A stretch of 64,000 nucleotides of DNA from VBDM01 sp041496705 (lineage in GTDB: Bacteria; Pseudomonadota; Gammaproteobacteria; Burkholderiales; SG8-39): positions 1 through 64,000 of the forward strand of contig JBGQFD010000008.1 in NCBI GenBank assembly GCA_041496705.1. Direction: 5' to 3'. The stretch's first letter is position 1. Each line of letters begins with the position of its first letter. The translations under genes and the position numbers were made by a program. Below, piece after piece: positions 1-8,041 of the stretch. The notes under the pieces are model-generated. The model was not told where the DNA came from and made no database searches. It worked only from the letters and a program-made list of their open reading frames with translations.

Positions 1-489
1 AACGCGGTTGGGCTCAAGCGGCGTCACCGTGGTCGTGACCTCCACGCCGTAGAGCCCGCGGGTCAGGTACTGCCGCTTGAGTTCCTGCTCCGCCTGGTCG
101 AGCAGAGCACGGTCGAAAATCCGCCCCTCCTGAAATCCGACATCGCGAAGGCCCTGCTTCACCTTGTCCTTCTCGAATTCCTTCATGCCTGAAAACTCGA
201 TCGACGCGATCGCCGGTCTCTCCTCCAGGGTCACGATCAGCAGTGTCCCCTGAGCTTCCATCCTGACATCCCGGAAAAATCCCGTCGCGAACAGCGCGCG
301 GATCGCCGCGGCAGCCTTCTGATCAGTGAGCGTGTCGCCCACCTTGACCGGAAGATAGTTGAAGACCGTTCCCGCTTCGATGCGTTGGATGCCTTCGACG
401 CGGATGTCCCGCACCACGAATGGATCGAATGCCCAGGCCGGCCGGGCCAGCACGAGCAGGAAGGTCGCGGCTCGCAGCGCGAATTTCAT
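1..489 (-). CDS. bamA: Outer membrane assembly factor BamA (N-terminal part, cut by window edge)
   Basis: Only the first 163 codons are present; the gene continues past the left edge. It opens with a Sec signal peptide (MKFALRAATFLLVLARPAWA, cleavage after residue 20) followed by VRDIRVEGIQRIEAGTVF, the typical start of POTRA domain 1. A second POTRA-like segment (IASIEFSGMKEFEKDKVK) follows. BamA is the outer-membrane barrel that inserts beta-barrel proteins; its POTRA repeats lie in the periplasm and bind the BamB-E lipoproteins. It lies 11 bases downstream of rseP, the usual order rseP-bamA, so it is probably the end of the dxr-rseP-bamA part of the operon. The beta-barrel is outside the window. 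Confidence 0.95.
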   Translation of the reverse strand, partial: MKFALRAATFLLVLARPAWAFDPFVVRDIRVEGIQRIEAGTVFNYLPVKVGDTLTDQKAAAAIRALFATGFFRDVRMEAQGTLLIVTLEERPAIASIEFSGMKEFEKDKVKQGLRDVGFQEGRIFDRALLDQAEQELKRQYLTRGLYGVEVTTTVTPLEPNRV

Positions 490-500
490 CGAGGGAATGT

Positions 501-1865
501 TTACCCCGCGAGCAGCCTGTTGATGTCGTTGTAGAAGGCGAAGGCCATCAGGGACAGCAGCAGCACCAATCCAACACGCTGGCCGAACTCCATGATGCGC
601 ACTGAAACCGGGCTACCCTTGAAAATTTCGATGACATAGTACAGCAGATGTCCTCCGTCCAATAATGGAATGGGCAGCAGGTTCAGCACGCCCAGGCTGA
701 TACTGATCAGGGCCAGGAACGCCACGTACGCGCTCAACCCCAGCTGTGCCGTCTGGCCGGCGTAGTCGGCGATCGTCACCGGCCCGCTCAGGTTTTTCCA
801 CGAGATCTCCCCGATCAGCATCTTGCCCAGCATCTTCAGGCTGAACGCGCTGGTTTCCCAGGTACGCTGCAGCGCCATCGCCAGCGCGGCAGCCGGCCCG
901 TAACTGACGGTGGTCACTAGATCTTTCATGGAATCCGGGTCGATATAGGGAGCGGCGCCGATACGACCGACGAGCGCGCCATTCTGCCGTTCTGCCCTGG
1001 GCTCGAGCAGGACGTCCAACTCGCGACTCCCGCGAGACACCCGGAAACGCACGGTCACGCCCGGGTGCGCCTGCACGGCACTCACCACCTGTTCCCAGAC
1101 GCGAACCATCCTATCGTCGATCGAGATCACCCGGTCTCCGGCGCGCAGCCCGGCTGCCTCGGCCACGCCGCCGGAAACGACCTTGCCCACCACTGGTGCG
1201 ACGTCGGGCCGGTTCAGCCGCAACCCCATCCTGGCGAGGGGATCGCTCTCGAACCCGTCCAAATCGACCCGGGACAGGTCGAGGGTTCTCCAGTTGAGCC
1301 TGCCTTGAGAATCGACGACCTCAAGGCGAATCGATTCCCGGCCCACCGCAAGCTGCAGAAGCCGCCAGCGCGCCTGCTGCCAGCTCGCCACGTGTTCGTC
1401 ATTGATCTTCAGGAGGGTCTCGCCGCGCTGAAGGCCGCTCGCCGCAGCGAGCGTGCCGGGATCGGGAGCCGCGACGACGGGTTTTGCCTCCTGCACACCG
1501 GCGACAAAAAGCCCCCAGTAGATCACCACCGCAAGCAGGAAATTCGCCACCGGCCCCGCAACGACGATTGCGAGACGCTTCCACACAGGCTGGCGATTGA
1601 AAGCCCGGTGTGCCTCCGCGGGCTGCACGGGCCCTTCGTGCTCGTCGAGCATCTTCACATAGCCGCCGAGCGGCAAGGCCGATACAACCCACTCTGTGCT
1701 GTCGCGGCCCCGCCGGATCCGCCACAGCGGCCGGCCAAAACCGATGGAAAAGCGCAGCACCTTGACGCCGCACAGGCGCGCGACCACGTAGTGGCCGTAC
1801 TCGTGTATCACGATGAGGACGCCCAAGGCGACGACGAACGCTGCGGCGGTTATGATGAAATTCAT
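501..1865 (-). CDS. rseP: Intramembrane zinc metalloprotease RseP (site-2 protease)
   Basis: 454 residues, usual for RseP. The first membrane helix carries the zinc motif HEYGH (His21, Glu22, His25), and the C-terminal membrane region carries the third-ligand motif LLDGGH with Asp403. Two periplasmic PDZ-like domains lie between (about residues 110-310), with repeated GLQRGETLLKI and GLRAGDRVISI signatures. RseP cuts anti-sigma factor RseA after the DegS cut, releasing sigma-E, and clears remnant signal peptides. The ATG overlaps the dxr stop by four bases (ATGA), so translation is probably coupled to dxr. bamA follows immediately. Confidence 0.97.
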   Translation of the reverse strand: MNFIITAAAFVVALGVLIVIHEYGHYVVARLCGVKVLRFSIGFGRPLWRIRRGRDSTEWVVSALPLGGYVKMLDEHEGPVQPAEAHRAFNRQPVWKRLAIVVAGPVANFLLAVVIYWGLFVAGVQEAKPVVAAPDPGTLAAASGLQRGETLLKINDEHVASWQQARWRLLQLAVGRESIRLEVVDSQGRLNWRTLDLSRVDLDGFESDPLARMGLRLNRPDVAPVVGKVVSGGVAEAAGLRAGDRVISIDDRMVRVWEQVVSAVQAHPGVTVRFRVSRGSRELDVLLEPRAERQNGALVGRIGAAPYIDPDSMKDLVTTVSYGPAAALAMALQRTWETSAFSLKMLGKMLIGEISWKNLSGPVTIADYAGQTAQLGLSAYVAFLALISISLGVLNLLPIPLLDGGHLLYYVIEIFKGSPVSVRIMEFGQRVGLVLLLSLMAFAFYNDINRLLAG

Positions 1866-3052
1866 GCTGCGCGGGAATTGAAACGCACGACGAATTCGCT
1901 GGCGCGGTGCCGCGCCAGCGAATCGGCGGCGAGGATTTCCTCGATCGTAGTAGGCGAACTCGCCGGTGAAGCCTGGAGAGTTTCCTCTATGACTCGCGTG
2001 ATGTCCAGGAACCCCAGCCGACCCTCGAGAAACGCGGCCACCGCGATCTCGTTGGCAGCGTTCAGCGTTGCGGCCGCGCTCCCTCCGGATTGCAGAGCCG
2101 CGTAGGCGAGGCGCAAAGCGGGAAAGCGCTCGAAGTCGGGCCTCTCGAATTGCAGAACTCCGGTCTGAAACAGGTCCAGCACGGCTACGCCGGCCTCGAT
2201 CCTCTCGGGGTAGGCGAGCGCTTGGGCGATCGGCGTGCGCATGTCGGGATTGCCGAGCTGGGCGATGACGGAACCGTCGACATATTCGACCAGGGAATGC
2301 ACCACACTCTGTGGATGAATCACAACCTGGATCTGATCGGCGCGTGCTCCGAACAGCCAGTGTGCTTCGATGATTTCCAGTCCCTTGTTCATCATCGTTG
2401 CGGAATCCACGGAAATCTTGCGCCCCATGACCCAGTTCGGGTGGGCGCAAGCCTCCTCCGGCGTTACCTTGCGCAGATCGGCACGGGCGCGCGCCCTGAA
2501 GGGTCCGCCGGATCCGGTGAGCAGGATCCTGCGGACTCCATTGGAGGCCAGCTCCCCCGAGACGAACGCGGGCAGGCACTGAAAAATGGCGTTGTGTTCG
2601 CTGTCCACCGGCAGCAGCGTCGCCCCGCTGGAACGCACCGCCTCCATGAATACCGGCCCTGCGGTAACGAGCGCTTCCTTGTTGGCCAGGAGCAGTTTCT
2701 TGCCGGCACGCGCGGCTGCGAGCGTCGCGCGCAATCCGGCTGCCCCGACGATGGCCGCCACGACGCAATCGACCTCGGGGAGCGAGGCGATCTCGATGAG
2801 TCCTGCTTCGCCGCCGAGGACCTTGCAGGGCAGCCCCGCCCCGGCCAGGCGCTCTCTCAGCAAGCCGAGACGCGAGGTCTCCGCCAGGCAGGCGTAGTCG
2901 GGGCGATACCGGCGGCACAGTTCCGCGAGCTCGTCGACCTGGCGGTTCGCGGTCAGCGCGGCAACGCGAAAACGCAATGGGTGACGGGCGATGACGTCGA
3001 GCGTGCTCGCCCCGATCGAACCGGTGGCTCCCAGTACGGCAATATTCTGAAT
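1862..3052 (-). CDS. dxr: 1-deoxy-D-xylulose 5-phosphate reductoisomerase
   Basis: First committed enzyme of the MEP isoprenoid pathway, converting DXP to MEP with NADPH. The N-terminus reads xQNIAVLGATGSIGAS with the GxTGSIG nucleotide loop at about residues 8-14. Metal and substrate motifs PVDSEHNAIFQCL and GGPFRA are present, as is ANEIAVAAFL near the end. From 3052 it encodes 396 residues, the normal family length. There is no ATG, GTG or TTG in frame anywhere near the conserved N-terminus. The best start is ATT at 3052-3050, 7 bases after a Shine-Dalgarno GAGGT (3064-3060) and just after the cdsA stop codon (3060-3058). Function is certain; the start codon is inferred. Confidence 0.95.
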   Translation of the reverse strand: MQNIAVLGATGSIGASTLDVIARHPLRFRVAALTANRQVDELAELCRRYRPDYACLAETSRLGLLRERLAGAGLPCKVLGGEAGLIEIASLPEVDCVVAAIVGAAGLRATLAAARAGKKLLLANKEALVTAGPVFMEAVRSSGATLLPVDSEHNAIFQCLPAFVSGELASNGVRRILLTGSGGPFRARARADLRKVTPEEACAHPNWVMGRKISVDSATMMNKGLEIIEAHWLFGARADQIQVVIHPQSVVHSLVEYVDGSVIAQLGNPDMRTPIAQALAYPERIEAGVAVLDLFQTGVLQFERPDFERFPALRLAYAALQSGGSAAATLNAANEIAVAAFLEGRLGFLDITRVIEETLQASPASSPTTIEEILAADSLARHRASEFVVRFNSRAA

Positions 3053-3057
3053 GGCGA

Positions 3058-3876
3058 CTACCTCGTAAATGCAAGTACGGCCAGCGGCAGCATCGCCAAC
3101 GGCGCATCGATCCTGTCGAGCATTCCGCCGTGGCCGGGAAATATGGTACCGCTGTCCTTCACGCCCGCTTGGCGTTTGAGAAGGGATTCGAACAGGTCGC
3201 CGATTATGCCGGCTCCGGCGAGCCCGAGGAGTACCGGCAGGATCCAAAGAGGTCCGGCCCGGGTGCCGTCGAGCGCCACCGGCATGCTGGCGGAGCCTCC
3301 CACGGCCGACCAGGCGAGCGCGTATGCCGCAACCGCGGCGAGCGCCCCGGCGACCCCTTCCCAGGACTTGCCGGGACTGATGGCGGGCGCAAGCTTGTGC
3401 TTCCCGAAGCGCCGCCCTACAAAGTAGGCAGCCGTATCCGACACCCAAACGGTCGCAAGAATCGCAACCAGCACCGAAGGCTGGGCGCGCCGGAGATCGA
3501 CCAGTGCCGAAGCCGCCGCCAAGAGCGTGCCGACCCCTACGGCGCACATCACGAGCCTTGGGAACGCTGTGGGGTGCTTCCAGATCCACAGCGGCGCCGC
3601 CGCCCAAAAGGCAGCGGCCAAGTAATACATCCAGCGGGGGGCATGCCCACCCCAGGATCCGGGCAACGCCAAAGGAATCACGAAGAGCCCGACGACCGAC
3701 GCCGTCCAAAGCCAGCGCCCGGCCGCGCCCAGCTTGACCAGCCCCCCCCACTCCCACGCGGCAACACCAAGCATCACGGCACAGCATCCGATCCAGCCGG
3801 CGTCGGGAAGCAGCAGCAAGGCCGACAGAAAAAGCATCAGCAAAGCGGCGGCCGTCAGCACTCGGGTCTTCAGCAT
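3058..3876 (-). CDS. cdsA: Phosphatidate cytidylyltransferase
   Basis: Makes CDP-diacylglycerol from CTP and phosphatidate, feeding phospholipid synthesis (including PgsA, also in this window). 272 residues from the ATG at 3876, starting MLKTRVLTAAALLML. The protein is almost entirely hydrophobic, with about eight membrane segments. The family signature lies near the C-terminus: LFESLLKRQAGVKDSG followed by PGHGGMLDRIDA, which carries the metal-binding aspartates. An in-frame ATG further upstream would add an arginine- and proline-rich tail over uppS, so the inner ATG is preferred. It lies between uppS and dxr in the conserved operon. Confidence 0.95.
   Translation of the reverse strand: MLKTRVLTAAALLMLFLSALLLLPDAGWIGCCAVMLGVAAWEWGGLVKLGAAGRWLWTASVVGLFVIPLALPGSWGGHAPRWMYYLAAAFWAAAPLWIWKHPTAFPRLVMCAVGVGTLLAAASALVDLRRAQPSVLVAILATVWVSDTAAYFVGRRFGKHKLAPAISPGKSWEGVAGALAAVAAYALAWSAVGGSASMPVALDGTRAGPLWILPVLLGLAGAGIIGDLFESLLKRQAGVKDSGTIFPGHGGMLDRIDAPLAMLPLAVLAFTR
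3060..3064 (-). promoter_or_regulatory. Shine-Dalgarno site placing the dxr start at an ATT codon
   Basis: On the minus strand the sequence GAGGT lies seven bases before ATT at 3052-3050. The motif sits at the very end of cdsA, with the cdsA stop codon between it and the ATT. No standard initiator is available in frame between here and the conserved GATGSIG loop, so this spacing is the main reason for choosing ATT. Confidence 0.5.
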
Positions 3877-3907
3877 ATGGGTCCCCCAGGACCCGCGACG
3901 GGGAGCG

Positions 3908-4693
3908 CTATGCGATCCTCCGCCGACCCTTGGCGTCCCGCCTGGCTTTCTCCAGTTGCTCGCTGGTGCGCCCGAAACGACGCTCGCGTTGCTGATACCA
4001 GGCAATCGCCCCATCGAGTTCCCGGGCATCGAAATCCGGCCACAGCGTAGGGGTAAAGAACAATTCCGTATACGCCAGATGCCAAAGCAGAAAATTGCTG
4101 ATGCGTTGCTCTCCGCCGGTGCGTATGAACAGGTCGGGTTCGGGCGCGTAGCTGAGGGCGAGGAAGGGGGCGAGCTGCTCCTCGGAAAATCCGTCGGGAG
4201 GCAGCGGCTGACTGCGCACGAGCTTGTCGAAGGCCTGCATCAGGTCCCAGCGCCCCCCGTAGTTGACGGCTATCGTCAGCGTAAGCCCCGGGTTGGCGGC
4301 GGTGAGCGCCTCTGCCTGCCCAACCAACTGGACGGCTCGCTCTCCGAACGGGGCGACGTCTCCGATGACCTTCAGCCGAACCTGATTCTGATGCAGCCGC
4401 TCGGCCTCCTGCTCGAGCGCTGCGATGAACAGCTGTCGAAGCGTCGAAACCTCCTCGGCAGGGCGGCGCCAGTTCTCGGAGCTGAACGCGAAAAGCGTCA
4501 GGTAACCGACGCCGCGCTCGCTGCAGAGTCGCGTGATCCGGCGCACTGACTCTGCGCCCTGCTTGTGGCCGGCAACGCGGGGCAAATAACGCTGCTTGGC
4601 CCAGCGCCCGTTGCCGTCCATGATGACGGCGATGTGCCGCGGATTCTCGCTGGCCGGGGGAATCTCCAGCGTGGAGCTGGTGAACGCGCTCAT
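3908..4693 (-). CDS. uppS: Undecaprenyl diphosphate synthase (cis-prenyltransferase)
   Basis: Cytosolic enzyme that adds eight isopentenyl units to farnesyl diphosphate to make the C55 lipid carrier for peptidoglycan and polysaccharides. 261 residues. Family region I is present as HIAVIMDGNGRWAKQR with catalytic Asp26. Region V near the C-terminus reads DLFIRTGGEQRISNFLLW, followed by the diphosphate-binding end TLWPDF. It sits between frr and cdsA as in most proteobacteria. Confidence 0.97.
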   Translation of the reverse strand: MSAFTSSTLEIPPASENPRHIAVIMDGNGRWAKQRYLPRVAGHKQGAESVRRITRLCSERGVGYLTLFAFSSENWRRPAEEVSTLRQLFIAALEQEAERLHQNQVRLKVIGDVAPFGERAVQLVGQAEALTAANPGLTLTIAVNYGGRWDLMQAFDKLVRSQPLPPDGFSEEQLAPFLALSYAPEPDLFIRTGGEQRISNFLLWHLAYTELFFTPTLWPDFDARELDGAIAWYQQRERRFGRTSEQLEKARRDAKGRRRIA

Positions 4694-4721
4694 GGTCAGG
4701 GTTCTGTGTGCGTGAGGCGAG

Positions 4722-5285
4722 TTAGACCGCCATCAGTTCCGCTTCTTTTCCGGAGAGCATCTTGTCGATGTCGGCAATGTACTTGTCCGTGAGCTTCTGG
4801 ACGTCGTCCTGGGCGCGCCGCTCCTGATCCTCCGACACGGCCTTGTTCTTTAGCATTTCCTTGAGAGCGTGATTGGCGTCCCTGCGCAAATTGCGCACCG
4901 CAACCTTGGCGTTCTCGCCCTCGTGCTTGATGACCTTGATCAGCTCTCTTCGGCGTTCCTCGGTCAGCACCGGCATCGGCACCCGGACCATGTCGCCCTG
5001 GGAAGCGGGATTCAGCCCGAGGTCGGATTCGCGAATCGCCTTGTCGATGGCACCCAGCATCTTCTTTTCCCACGGTGCGACGCCAATGGTGCGGGCATCG
5101 AGCAGAGTCACGTTGGCCACTTTCGCGATGGGCATCTGACTGCCGTAGTAGTCCACCATCACGTGATCGAGCAACCCCGTGTGTGCGCGCCCCGTGCGTA
5201 CCTTCGAGAGATCGGCCTTGAGCGCCTCGAGCGATTTTTGCATCTTCTGCTCGGTGTTCTTCCTGACCTCGGCAACGGTGCTCAT
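4722..5285 (-). CDS. frr: Ribosome recycling factor
   Basis: With EF-G it splits post-termination ribosomes. 187 residues, family norm about 185. Recognisable throughout: MQKSLEALKADLSKVRTGRA at the start, the DYYGSQMPIAKVANV segment of domain II, and the C-terminal helix pair with DVQKLTDKYIADIDKML. Follows pyrH by 16 bases and precedes uppS. Confidence 0.98.
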   Translation of the reverse strand: MSTVAEVRKNTEQKMQKSLEALKADLSKVRTGRAHTGLLDHVMVDYYGSQMPIAKVANVTLLDARTIGVAPWEKKMLGAIDKAIRESDLGLNPASQGDMVRVPMPVLTEERRRELIKVIKHEGENAKVAVRNLRRDANHALKEMLKNKAVSEDQERRAQDDVQKLTDKYIADIDKMLSGKEAELMAV

Positions 5286-5301
5286 AGCCTCTCCTGCAGC
5301 G

Positions 5302-6027
5302 TCACGAATTGAAATAGACGAGGGTACCTTCGTTCTCGCCGCCGACTACGCGTTTCATGGCCCCGGTCTTGAGTATGCTGAACACCGTGATGGGAAGCTT
5401 CTGGTCCCGGCAAAGCGCGAAGGCGGTGGCGTCCATGACCCGCAGATTCTTGAGCATGGCTTCGTCGAAACTCACCCGGTCGTAGCGCTTGGCATCGGGG
5501 TACAGCTTCGGATCCGCCGTGTAGATCCCATCGACCTTGGTGGCCTTCAGCACCATTTCGGCGCCGATTTCCGTACCGCGCAAAGCGGCGGCCGTGTCGG
5601 TCGTGAAGAACGGATTTCCCGTTCCCGCAGCAAAAATCACGATCTTGCCTTCCTCGAGATAACGAATCGCCTTGTTGCGGATGTAAGGCTCCACTACTTG
5701 CTCGATGTTGAGCGCAGACTGTACGCGTGCGTTCAGGCCCGCCTGCCGCATGGCATCCTGAAGGGCGAGGCCATTCATAATGGTAGCCAGCATTCCCATG
5801 TAGTCCGCAGTGGCGCGGTCCATGCCTGCGGCGCCTGGCGCCACGCCTCGGAAGATATTCCCGCCGCCGATGACGACGGCGATCTCCAGACCGAGCGCCG
5901 ACACCTGGCCGATCTCGCCGACGATCCGGTCGAGCGTCGCGCGATTGATCCCGAAGGCATCGTCCCCCATCAAGGCCTCGCCGCTCAATTTGAGCAGGAT
6001 CCTCTTGAATTTTGGCGTAATGGCCAT
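5302..6027 (-). CDS. pyrH: UMP kinase
   Basis: Hexameric amino-acid-kinase-fold enzyme that phosphorylates UMP to UDP with ATP. 241 residues. Motifs: KRILLKLSGEALMGD (phosphate loop), VVIGGGNIFRG, MDRATADYMGMLAT and the ATP-site region FAAGTGNPFFTTDTAAALR. Begins one base after the tsf stop and precedes frr, the standard tsf-pyrH-frr order. Confidence 0.98.
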   Translation of the reverse strand: MAITPKFKRILLKLSGEALMGDDAFGINRATLDRIVGEIGQVSALGLEIAVVIGGGNIFRGVAPGAAGMDRATADYMGMLATIMNGLALQDAMRQAGLNARVQSALNIEQVVEPYIRNKAIRYLEEGKIVIFAAGTGNPFFTTDTAAALRGTEIGAEMVLKATKVDGIYTADPKLYPDAKRYDRVSFDEAMLKNLRVMDATAFALCRDQKLPITVFSILKTGAMKRVVGGENEGTLVYFNS

Positions 6028-6028
6028 T

Positions 6029-6922
6029 TCAGCTCGTCTTGCTCACCGCACTTACCTGGGCCATCACTTCCGCGGCGAAGTCGCTCGATTTCTTTTCGAT
6101 TCCCTCACCGACGACGTACAGGACAAATCGTGCCACTGAAGCACCGTGAGATTTCAGCGCCACCTCGACAGACTGTTTGTCGTTCTTGACGAAGGCCTGT
6201 CCAAGGAGCGTGACCTTACTCAGGAATTTTTGGACGCCGCCGTCGATCATTTTCTCCACGATATCGGCCGGCTTTCCGGATTCGGCAGCTATTGCCGCGG
6301 CGATGTCACGCTCTCTCTTGATTGCATCGGCGGGAATTTCCGCCTTTGACAGGCCAATCGGCTTCGCCCAGGCAATGTGCATCGCGAGATCTCTAGCAAA
6401 TTCCTCGCTGCCGCCGCTGATGTCGACTAAGACACCGATCTTGGCCCCGCCGTGAACGTATTGCCATAAACGGCCTTTCGCGTCGATCCTCGTAAATCGG
6501 CGGACCGACATGTTCTCGCCGATCCGCCCGACGAGTGCCTTGCGCACTTCCTCGACCGTAGACCCTTGAAACGGCAGCGCGGAGAGCGCGGACAGGTCCG
6601 CCGGGTTCCTCTTCACAACCAGCTCGGCGAGCGAAGAAGCGAACTTCAGAAAATCCGTGTTCTTGGCGACAAAGTCGGTCTCGCAATTGACTTCCACGAC
6701 TGCGCCTGTCCTGGCGTCTGGCGTGACGTAGACCGCAACGATCCCTTCAGCGGCCGTGCGCGCCGCCGCCTTGGAGGCCTTGTTGCCGAGTCTTACCCGC
6801 AGAAGCTCCTCGGCTTTGCCGAAATCCCCGCCCGCCTCGACCAGCGCCTTCTTGCACTCCATCATCGGCGCGTCGGTCTTGTCGCGCAGTTCCCTGACCA
6901 TGCCTGCCGTGATCTCCGCCAT
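6029..6922 (-). CDS. tsf: Elongation factor Ts
   Basis: Nucleotide exchange factor for EF-Tu. 297 residues from the ATG at 6922 (MAEITAGMVRELRDKT). The TDAPMMECKKALVEAGGD motif that contacts EF-Tu is at the N-terminus. A TTG nine bases earlier is in frame, but it directly abuts the GAGAGG ribosome-binding site, whereas the ATG is spaced nine bases from it. Preceded by a strong intrinsic terminator separating it from rpsB, so its level is likely set by read-through. Confidence 0.97.
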   Translation of the reverse strand: MAEITAGMVRELRDKTDAPMMECKKALVEAGGDFGKAEELLRVRLGNKASKAAARTAAEGIVAVYVTPDARTGAVVEVNCETDFVAKNTDFLKFASSLAELVVKRNPADLSALSALPFQGSTVEEVRKALVGRIGENMSVRRFTRIDAKGRLWQYVHGGAKIGVLVDISGGSEEFARDLAMHIAWAKPIGLSKAEIPADAIKRERDIAAAIAAESGKPADIVEKMIDGGVQKFLSKVTLLGQAFVKNDKQSVEVALKSHGASVARFVLYVVGEGIEKKSSDFAAEVMAQVSAVSKTS

Positions 6923-6954
6923 TCCCGCCAACCTCTCTGCTGCCGTTACTGGTT

Positions 6955-6981
6955 AAAAAAAGGGGGCTGCCGCCCCCTTTT
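6955..6981 (-). terminator. Intrinsic terminator/attenuator between rpsB and tsf
   Basis: Read on the minus strand: a ten-pair stem AAAAGGGGGC / GCCCCCTTTT with a GGCA loop, ending in a run of seven T. It lies 20 bases after the rpsB stop and 32 bases before tsf. The A-rich side also makes it usable on the plus strand, but the genes here run minus. A terminator in the rpsB-tsf gap is also known in E. coli, where it tunes S2 against EF-Ts output. Confidence 0.9.
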
Positions 6982-7001
6982 CCCTTCGTTCGGCTCCCCG
7001 C

Positions 7002-7757
7002 TCACCCCGCCCGGGCGACGCCGGCGTCCTCGACCTCGACGAACTCATCGGATGTCGCGCCAACGATTTCCTGGACGTTCATGCTGCGGCCCTCCAGGAT
7101 CGCATCGGCCATCCCGCGCGCATACAGGCGGATGGCCCGACTGGAATCGTCGTTGCCCGGAATCACGTAGGCAATGCCTTCGGGCGAATGGTTGGTGTCC
7201 ACGATGCCGATGACGGGTATGCCGAGCTTCTTCGCTTCGGCAACCGCACCTTTCTGGTAGCCGACATCGACGACGAACAGCGCGTCGGGCGGGCTATCCA
7301 GATCCTTGATGCCGCCGAGACTACGCTGGAGTTTGGTCAGTTCTCGCTGGAAGTGCAGGGCCTCCTTCTTGGGCAGCTTGTCCATGCTGCCGTCCTGTAT
7401 CATCGAGTCCATTTCCTTTAGCCGCTTGATCGACTGGCGCACGGTCTTGAAGTTCGTCAGCATCCCGCCGAGCCAGCGGTGGTCGACAAAAGGAGACAGG
7501 CAGCGCTCGGCTTCCTCGCGGATTATCTCCCGCGCCTGGCGCTTGGTGCCGACAAACAACACCTTGCCCTTGTTGGAGGCAAGCCGGCGTACAAACTTCG
7601 CCGCCTCCTGGTACTTCACCATCGTCGTTTCGAGATTGATGATGTGAATCTTGTTGCGGTGACCGAAAATGAAAGGTGCCATTTTCGGATTCCAGTAGCG
7701 GGTCTGGTGTCCGAAATGGACGCCCGCTTCGAGCATCTCGCGCATCGTGGTCGACAT
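7002..7757 (-). CDS. rpsB: 30S ribosomal protein S2
   Basis: 251 residues from ATG 7757 (MSTTMREMLEAGVHFGHQTR), preceded by GGAG at five bases. The S2 signature VHFGHQTRYWNPKM and the later HRWLGGMLTNFKTVRQSI and PVIGIVDTNHSPEG blocks are all present. First gene of the rpsB-tsf-pyrH-frr-uppS-cdsA-dxr-rseP-bamA series. Divergent from map. Confidence 0.98.
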   Translation of the reverse strand: MSTTMREMLEAGVHFGHQTRYWNPKMAPFIFGHRNKIHIINLETTMVKYQEAAKFVRRLASNKGKVLFVGTKRQAREIIREEAERCLSPFVDHRWLGGMLTNFKTVRQSIKRLKEMDSMIQDGSMDKLPKKEALHFQRELTKLQRSLGGIKDLDSPPDALFVVDVGYQKGAVAEAKKLGIPVIGIVDTNHSPEGIAYVIPGNDDSSRAIRLYARGMADAILEGRSMNVQEIVGATSDEFVEVEDAGVARAG

Positions 7758-7851
7758 GAATACTCCGGTTAGGGTTGATTCGAGCCGCGCCAGCCACTCG
7801 ACCCTCGACCCCAAACGGCGGAGATTCCGGGCACCCTAACGGCGGAACGGC

Positions 7852-7882
7852 AAAAATTTAGCCGAGCCTCCAGGCCCGGCTA
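7852..7882 (-). promoter_or_regulatory. Terminator-like hairpin in the rpsB leader
   Basis: On the minus strand: TAGCCGGGCC, loop TGGA, GGCTCGGCTA (ten pairs, one G-T), then AATTTTT. It ends about 95 bases before the rpsB ATG and faces the same way, so it could attenuate rpsB or act as a 5' stabilising hairpin. S2 is known to regulate its own leader in other proteobacteria; whether this hairpin is that element is inference. Confidence 0.55.
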
Positions 7883-7890
7883 GCCTTAAA

Positions 7891-7920
7891 ATGTTACCAT
7901 GCGCGCTGAACATCGGGCAA
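7891..7920 (-). promoter_or_regulatory. Putative sigma-70 promoter of rpsB
   Basis: On the minus strand TTGCCC (7920-7915), an 18-base spacer, and TAACAT (7896-7891). Transcription would start near 7884, right at the base of the leader hairpin. The rest of the 284-base gap 7758-8041 between the divergent rpsB and map shows no gene; a map promoter must lie in it, but I could not place one with confidence. Confidence 0.45.
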
Positions 7921-8041
7921 GTTTTTCCTGTGCAAACAGTGGATTACTCAGCGTCTGCAATCATCGTCTTTCCGGCCTCTGATAAGTCCGGATTTGTCCA
8001 ACCTGAGCCCCTGGCCTGTCTCCCGGATTGGTCTGCCCTGC

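Noticed and set aside
1065..2105. Long plus-strand open frames opposite rseP and dxr
   Set aside because: No recognisable motifs, and both real genes on the minus strand show catalytic residues and conserved order.
3876..4029. Longer cdsA start adding about 50 residues
   Set aside because: The added part is unlike the family, lies over uppS and lacks a ribosome-binding site; the membrane protein starts at MLKTRV.
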